In this document: positions 59,933-64,000 of the stretch, one piece after another
Position numbering within the stretch: the first letter of the stretch is position 1
How the letters are laid out: the number at the start of each line of letters is the position of its first letter
Source of the DNA: JANPBY01 sp963805505
GTDB lineage: Bacteria; Actinomycetota; Actinomycetes; DATJPE01
Reading direction: 5' to 3'
Assembly: GCA_963805505.1 (NCBI GenBank)
Contig: CAWDUP010000007.1
Span: 434,001 to 498,000, forward strand
DNA length: 64,000 nt
Notes under the pieces: model-generated
Told to the model about the DNA's origin: nothing
Databases searched by the model: none
The model's input: only the letters and a program-made list of their open reading frames with translations
Position numbers and translations under genes: made by a program

Positions 59933-62331
59933 GCAAAGCCCCCAAGGACGCGACCGTGAGTGGAAGCCATCCGGCTGACCGCCATGGCTTGATTCGGGTA
60001 CAGGGCGCTCGCGTCAACAACCTCAAGGACGTGAGCATCGACATTCCCAAACGACGCCTCACCGTCTTCACCGGCATCTCAGGGTCCGGCAAGAGCTCAC
60101 TGATCTTCGGGACCATCGCCGCCGAGTCGCAGCGGCTCATCAACGAGACCTACAGCACGTTCGTCCAGGGATTCATGCCGACGTTGGCACGACCCGACGT
60201 CGATGTGCTCGACGGCCTCACGACGGCGATCATCGTCGACCAAGAGCGCATGGGCGGCGACCCACGCTCCACGGTCGGCACGGCCACGGACGTTCACGCG
60301 ATGCTGCGGATCCTGTTCAGCCGCATCGGGAAACCACACATCGGCCCCCCTCAGGCATTCTCCTTCAACGTCGCTTCCATCAGCGGCGCCGGCGCCGTTA
60401 CCGTGGAGCGGGGAGGCCGCACGTCCAAGGAGAAGCGAAGCTTCAACATCCTCGGTGGCATGTGCTCGCGCTGCGAGGGGCGCGGCGCCGTCAACGACAT
60501 CGACCTCACCGAGCTGTATGACGACAGCCTGTCGCTGAACGACGGTGCTTTGAAGATCCCCGGCTACAGCATGGACGGCTGGTACGGCCGAATCTTCTCC
60601 GGCTGCGGCTTCTTCGACCCGGACCGGCCCATCCGGTCATTCACCAAGCGCCAGCTCGACGATCTCCTCTACAAGGCGCCGACAAAGATCAAGGTCGAGG
60701 GCATCAATCTCACCTACGAGGGACTGATCCCGAAGATCCAGAAGTCGATGTTGTCCAAGGATGTCGACTCGATGCAACCGCACATACGGGCCTTCGTCGA
60801 GCGCGCGGTGACCTTCCAGACCTGTCCGGAGTGCGAGGGGACCCGCCTCAGCCCGCAAGCACGATCGTCAAAGATCAGCGGGATCAACATCGCTGACGCG
60901 TGTGCCATGCAGATCAGCGATCTGTCCGCCTGGCTGCGAGAGCTCAAGGAGCCATCCGTCGCTCCGCTGCTTGAGGCGCTCAGCGAGACCCTTGGCTCCT
61001 TCGTCGACATCGGTCTGGGCTACCTCAGCCTCGAGCGGCCGGCAGGCACGCTCTCCGGCGGCGAAGCCCAACGCACGAAGATGATCCGCCATCTCGGCTC
61101 GTCCCTGACCGATGTCACGTACGTCTTCGACGAGCCAACGATCGGACTGCACCCCCACGACATCGACCGGATGAACGAGCTCCTGCTGCAGCTGCGCGAC
61201 AAGGGCAACACAGTGCTGGTCGTGGAGCACAAGCCCGAGACCATCTCCATCGCCGACCACGTCGTGGATCTGGGACCGGGCGCCGGAGCAGACGGTGGCC
61301 GGGTGACGTTCGAGGGAACGGTCGAGGCCCTGCGGGGGAGTGACACCATCACCGGGCGCCACCTCGACGACCGAGCCGGCCTCAAACCCGACCCGCGGAC
61401 CTGGCACGACGTGCTGGAGATCCGTGGGGCGAACCGAAACAACCTGCAGGACGTGGACGTCGACATCCCGTTGGGCACGCTCGTCGTGCTCACGGGCGTC
61501 GCCGGCTCCGGGAAGAGCTCCCTGATAGACGGGTCGGTGTCTGGCCGGGAGGGAGTGGTGACCGTCGATCAAGGCTCGATCCGCGGCTCCCGACGGAGCA
61601 ATCCCGCGACGTACACCGGACTGCTCGACCCGATCCGCAAGGCGTTCGCCAAGGAGAACGGCGTCAAACCCGCCCTGTTCAGCGCCAACTCCGAGGGGGC
61701 TTGCCCGCACTGCAACGGCGCCGGCGTCATCTACACGGATCTGGCCATGATGGCCGGAGTTGCTGTCCTCTGCGACGTCTGCGAGGGCAAGCGGTTCATG
61801 GCCGAGGTCCTGGAGTACACCCTCGCCGGCAGAGACATCAGCGACGTGCTCGCGATGTCCGTGGCCCAAGCCCTGACCTTCTTCGCCAGCGGTGACGCGG
61901 CGCTGCCGGCGGCTCACCGGATTCTCGAACGACTCGCGGACGTCGGGCTCGGATACCTCACCCTGGGACAACCACTCACCACCCTGTCCGGTGGCGAGCG
62001 GCAACGCATCAAGCTGGCGACGCACCTGGGCGAGAAGGGTGGGATCTACGTGCTCGACGAGCCCACCACCGGTCTCCACCTGGCCGACGTGCAGAACTTG
62101 CTCGGGCTGCTCGACCGCCTCGTCGACTCAGGCAAGTCCGTGATCGTCATCGAGCACCATCAGGCGGTCATGGCACACGCCGACTGGATCATCGACCTCG
62201 GCCCGGGAGCCGGCCACGATGGCGGCAGGGTCGTGTTCCAGGGAACCCCCGCGGAATTGGTCGCCGACCCCTCCACGCTGACCGGCCAGCATCTGTCCGT
62301 CTACGTGGGCGAATTCACGGGCGACACGTAG
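59929..62331 (+). CDS. UvrA-like ABC ATPase (class II UvrA paralogue)
   Basis: An 800-residue UvrA relative, shorter than the ~950-residue repair UvrA because the UvrB-binding and insertion regions are reduced. Walker A motifs are GISGSGKSS at about 49-57 and GVAGSGKSS near 524; signatures are LSGGEAQR and LSGGERQR; zinc-type pairs include CSRCEGRG, CPECEGTR and CPHCNGAG. Class II paralogues are linked to drug tolerance rather than excision repair. TTG 59929 overlaps the VOC stop. It ends nine bases before the dif-like core. Confidence 0.9.
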   Translation: MSKAPKDATVSGSHPADRHGLIRVQGARVNNLKDVSIDIPKRRLTVFTGISGSGKSSLIFGTIAAESQRLINETYSTFVQGFMPTLARPDVDVLDGLTTAIIVDQERMGGDPRSTVGTATDVHAMLRILFSRIGKPHIGPPQAFSFNVASISGAGAVTVERGGRTSKEKRSFNILGGMCSRCEGRGAVNDIDLTELYDDSLSLNDGALKIPGYSMDGWYGRIFSGCGFFDPDRPIRSFTKRQLDDLLYKAPTKIKVEGINLTYEGLIPKIQKSMLSKDVDSMQPHIRAFVERAVTFQTCPECEGTRLSPQARSSKISGINIADACAMQISDLSAWLRELKEPSVAPLLEALSETLGSFVDIGLGYLSLERPAGTLSGGEAQRTKMIRHLGSSLTDVTYVFDEPTIGLHPHDIDRMNELLLQLRDKGNTVLVVEHKPETISIADHVVDLGPGAGADGGRVTFEGTVEALRGSDTITGRHLDDRAGLKPDPRTWHDVLEIRGANRNNLQDVDVDIPLGTLVVLTGVAGSGKSSLIDGSVSGREGVVTVDQGSIRGSRRSNPATYTGLLDPIRKAFAKENGVKPALFSANSEGACPHCNGAGVIYTDLAMMAGVAVLCDVCEGKRFMAEVLEYTLAGRDISDVLAMSVAQALTFFASGDAALPAAHRILERLADVGLGYLTLGQPLTTLSGGERQRIKLATHLGEKGGIYVLDEPTTGLHLADVQNLLGLLDRLVDSGKSVIVIEHHQAVMAHADWIIDLGPGAGHDGGRVVFQGTPAELVADPSTLTGQHLSVYVGEFTGDT

Positions 62332-62335
62332 GTCA

Positions 62336-62363
62336 AGTGCCGATAATCAACATTATGTCATTC
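62336..62363. other. dif-like XerCD recombination site
   Basis: The 28-base site has left arm AGTGCCGATAA, centre TCAACA and right arm TTATGTCATTC. Against the remembered actinobacterial dif consensus, CCGATAAT, the variable pair CA and ACATTATGTCA all match; only outer bases differ. It lies between convergent genes, where transcription switches from mostly plus to minus strand, as expected at a replication terminus. A dif-using integrated element is an alternative. Confidence 0.75.
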
Positions 62364-62383
62364 TAGCCAGGCGTGGATCCCCC

Positions 62384-63031
62384 CTATCTCGCGCTCGAAG
62401 CAAGGATGATGTCTTTCACGCCGCTCAACGAGTCGATCCGATAGCGGGCCGCAGCAAAGTCCTGGCCGCGGACGAAGTTGTTGTGAACGATGGCGCAATC
62501 GATTCCGGCCGCAACCGCTGAGCGCAGCCCTCTGGATGAATCTTCTACGACCAAGGTCTCTTTCTTGGTGGCCCCAAACTTCCTCAAACCGATCAGGTAC
62601 GGCTGTGGGTGTGGCTTGGCGAGGGTGTAGTCCTCGCGGACAAGGACAAAGTCCATGAACCGGGTGATCTGGCGATGTTCGTGGATCAAGTCAAAATCTG
62701 CGCGCTTGGCTGTCGTCACGATGGCCATCCGGACGTACTTGGCAAGATCGGCCAGTGTGTCGACAACCCCTTCGATCTCGATAGCTTCGGTTCTGAGGTA
62801 GTCCCGGTAGTAGCCGTCGCGAACCACTCGTTGCCGGCTGATGATCTCCTCATCGACACCCGCAGCCCGGGCCTGCGCCCAGGTGCCCAGGCCATGGCCC
62901 ATGCCGCGAACGTATTCGTCTCGATCCAACGTCAGTCCGAGTTCGGCCAGGGCTCGGGCGCCCGCCTTGTAGTACCAGTACTCGGTATCCACCAAGACGC
63001 CGTCATGATCGAAAAGGACGTACTTCTTCAC
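62384..63031 (-). CDS. HAD-family hydrolase
   Basis: A 215-residue class I HAD phosphatase. The nucleophile motif is FDHDGVLVDTE, where the second Asp pair reads DHD; motif II is IVTTAKRADF, the Lys is in TLAKPHPQPYLIG, and the acidic motif is VVEDSSRGLRSAVAAG. The cap region is aromatic and Asp-rich. GTG 63031 is chosen because it overlaps the CapA stop (GTGA). Substrate unknown. It is the downstream gene of a two-gene minus-strand operon. Confidence 0.85.
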   Translation of the reverse strand: MKKYVLFDHDGVLVDTEYWYYKAGARALAELGLTLDRDEYVRGMGHGLGTWAQARAAGVDEEIISRQRVVRDGYYRDYLRTEAIEIEGVVDTLADLAKYVRMAIVTTAKRADFDLIHEHRQITRFMDFVLVREDYTLAKPHPQPYLIGLRKFGATKKETLVVEDSSRGLRSAVAAGIDCAIVHNNFVRGQDFAAARYRIDSLSGVKDIILASSAR

Positions 63032-63960
63032 CGGCTCGGACCTTGGGCAAGCCCCGCGCACAACCGCAGCCGATCTTTTCGATCGATGCCTTCACTCGCG
63101 GCGATGCCCGTGAGTCGGTTGGCGACGCCGTTGACGATGCGCCCCGGAACCCAGCGTGGACTGCTGATGTGACGTCCTTTCGCCGTGAGCAGCAGAACGC
63201 CCGTCTCTGCGGTGGGGCCTTTTCCGGAGACGTAGAAGTCGAAGTTGCCCAAGCCGTAGTCGACGTAGGTGGAGCCGAGGTATCCCCCGCCCAACAAGAT
63301 GTGGGCGTGCTGACCGACGACGACGTCTGCGCCGGCTTGCGCTAGGTCCTCGGCAAGCGTGCGCTGAATCTGAGTCGGACATGGTGTCAGATCTGCGCCG
63401 TAGTGCAGGTCGACGATGACCGTGTCGACTCGTGGCCGCACTCGTTCGACCGCAGCGACTAGGGCGTCGTTGTTGCCATCCAGCGCGGTGGCCACCCCTG
63501 GCTGATGGGGTCCGGCAGACCATGAGGTGACCAGCGAAGCGTCGATGACTGCGCTGGCCCCGAAGAGGGCGATCCTTCTCCCCTTGACCGTCGTGATCCA
63601 CGGCGCGTACGCCTGCTTCGCGTTCAGGCCGATGCCGACGACCGGCATATCGGCCGCTCGGGCAGCCGCCAGCGCGTCCGGCACGCTCACGGGCCCGTAG
63701 TCCAGGGCATGGTTGTTCGCCATCGTCACCACGTCGATGCCCGCCGCCCTCAACGCGGTGAACGCTGCTGGGGGTGCGCGGAAAGTGAACTCCTTGGGTT
63801 CTGGCGACCCACTGGTGGTCACGGCGGTCTCGAGGTTGACGATCGCCAGATCTGCCCTCGACAGAACCCGGGACATCGGCCCGATCGCCGTGGCGGGGTG
63901 ATCCAGACGATCGGCGAGCAAGCCGGCGAAATGTACGTCTCCGGCGAACGCGATACGCAC
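63028..63960 (-). CDS. CapA-family (poly-gamma-glutamate synthesis-like) protein, possibly 5'-incomplete
   Basis: A 310-residue metallophosphoesterase-like protein of the CapA group. Motifs are FAGDVHFAG (Asp, His), NLETAVTTSG, TMANNHALDYG (His, Asp), and GQHAHILLGGGYLGSTYVDYGLGN (split) with the paired histidines. Such proteins act in capsule or polyglutamate export, or have uncharacterised hydrolase roles. GTG 63960 has a weak AGGAAG site; the same frame stays open to the window edge, so a longer protein starting outside cannot be excluded. Confidence 0.85.
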   Translation of the reverse strand: MRIAFAGDVHFAGLLADRLDHPATAIGPMSRVLSRADLAIVNLETAVTTSGSPEPKEFTFRAPPAAFTALRAAGIDVVTMANNHALDYGPVSVPDALAAARAADMPVVGIGLNAKQAYAPWITTVKGRRIALFGASAVIDASLVTSWSAGPHQPGVATALDGNNDALVAAVERVRPRVDTVIVDLHYGADLTPCPTQIQRTLAEDLAQAGADVVVGQHAHILLGGGYLGSTYVDYGLGNFDFYVSGKGPTAETGVLLLTAKGRHISSPRWVPGRIVNGVANRLTGIAASEGIDRKDRLRLCAGLAQGPSR

Positions 63961-64000
63961 CGCGCGCCGCTTCCTCGCAGGTGGCGCGCTCCCCCGGTCA

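Noticed and set aside
1..64000. Search by eye for tRNA or rRNA genes, CRISPR arrays, phage genes and insertion sequences
   Set aside because: None seen. No T-loop-like GGTTCGAATCC outside genes, no regular direct-repeat arrays and no transposase or integrase-like product.

Overview
The window is a GC-rich bacterial chromosome segment from an actinomycete. The evidence is a complete Pup-proteasome locus (arc/mpa, dop, pup, prcB, prcA, pafA, pafB, pafC), a mycothiol gene (mshC), RbpA, an F420-type LLM oxidoreductase, and an Ppm-type glycosyltransferase beside Lnt. Genus cannot be fixed from sequence alone. No rRNA, tRNA, CRISPR array, prophage or insertion sequence was seen. Many genes carry a TAnnnT -10 box 6-9 bases before the start codon, so leaderless transcription looks common.

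Layout. 1-11.1 kb: an LLM oxidoreductase (cut by the window edge), uppP, corA, then the conserved actinobacterial block histidine phosphatase / DUF3090 / SCO1664-like / mshC / PAC2, then metH and a HAD phosphatase. 11.2-17.7 kb: a MacB/FtsX-type ABC exporter, a RecB-like nuclease, a site-2 protease with CBS region and tRNA m1A methyltransferase trmI. 17.7-32.2 kb: the Pup-proteasome locus, interrupted between dop and pup by a reversed three-gene redox operon (lysine/proline-rich protein, apbE, ferric-reductase-like membrane protein), followed by two lipoproteins, two FKBPs, pafB-pafC, a zinc-ribbon protein, tatA and a frameshifted tatC. 32.3-40.8 kb: diacylglycerol kinase, HelY-like helicase, acyl-ACP desaturase, 5'-3' exonuclease, M24 peptidase, acyl-CoA dehydrogenase and an Lrp/AsnC regulator. 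40.9-48 kb: a lysine-degradation cluster (kamA opposite kdd, amidohydrolase, kamD, kamE, kal). 48-55.9 kb: lnt, ppm, fxsA, rbpA, an MFS transporter, a phosphodiesterase and an ABC-2 exporter. 56-64 kb: a frameshifted DUF222/HNH gene, NUDIX, a phosphotransferase-like protein, an AraC/VOC/UvrA-like trio, a dif-like site, then a HAD hydrolase and a CapA-like protein on the opposite strand.

How parts work together. Pup ends in Gly-Gly-Glu, so PafA could ligate it without prior deamidation; Arc ends in GQYL for docking on the 20S core. PafB/PafC are DNA-damage regulators in mycobacteria, and a PafBC-type promoter (TGTCGGTG-N8-TAGAGT) lies directly before the DUF222/HNH gene in the same window. rbpA has a SigR-type promoter (GGGAAC-N18-GTT). 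The Kam enzymes would take lysine through beta-lysine to 3-aminobutyryl-CoA and crotonyl-CoA, but the cleavage enzyme Kce is absent here.

The most unusual items are a 96-base element present twice with identical length and an 11-bp closing stem (11092-11187 and 32254-32349), a near-perfect actinobacterial dif core at 62336-62363 at a strand-switch point, the redox operon placed inside the pup locus, and two single-base frameshifts (tatC and DUF222/HNH).
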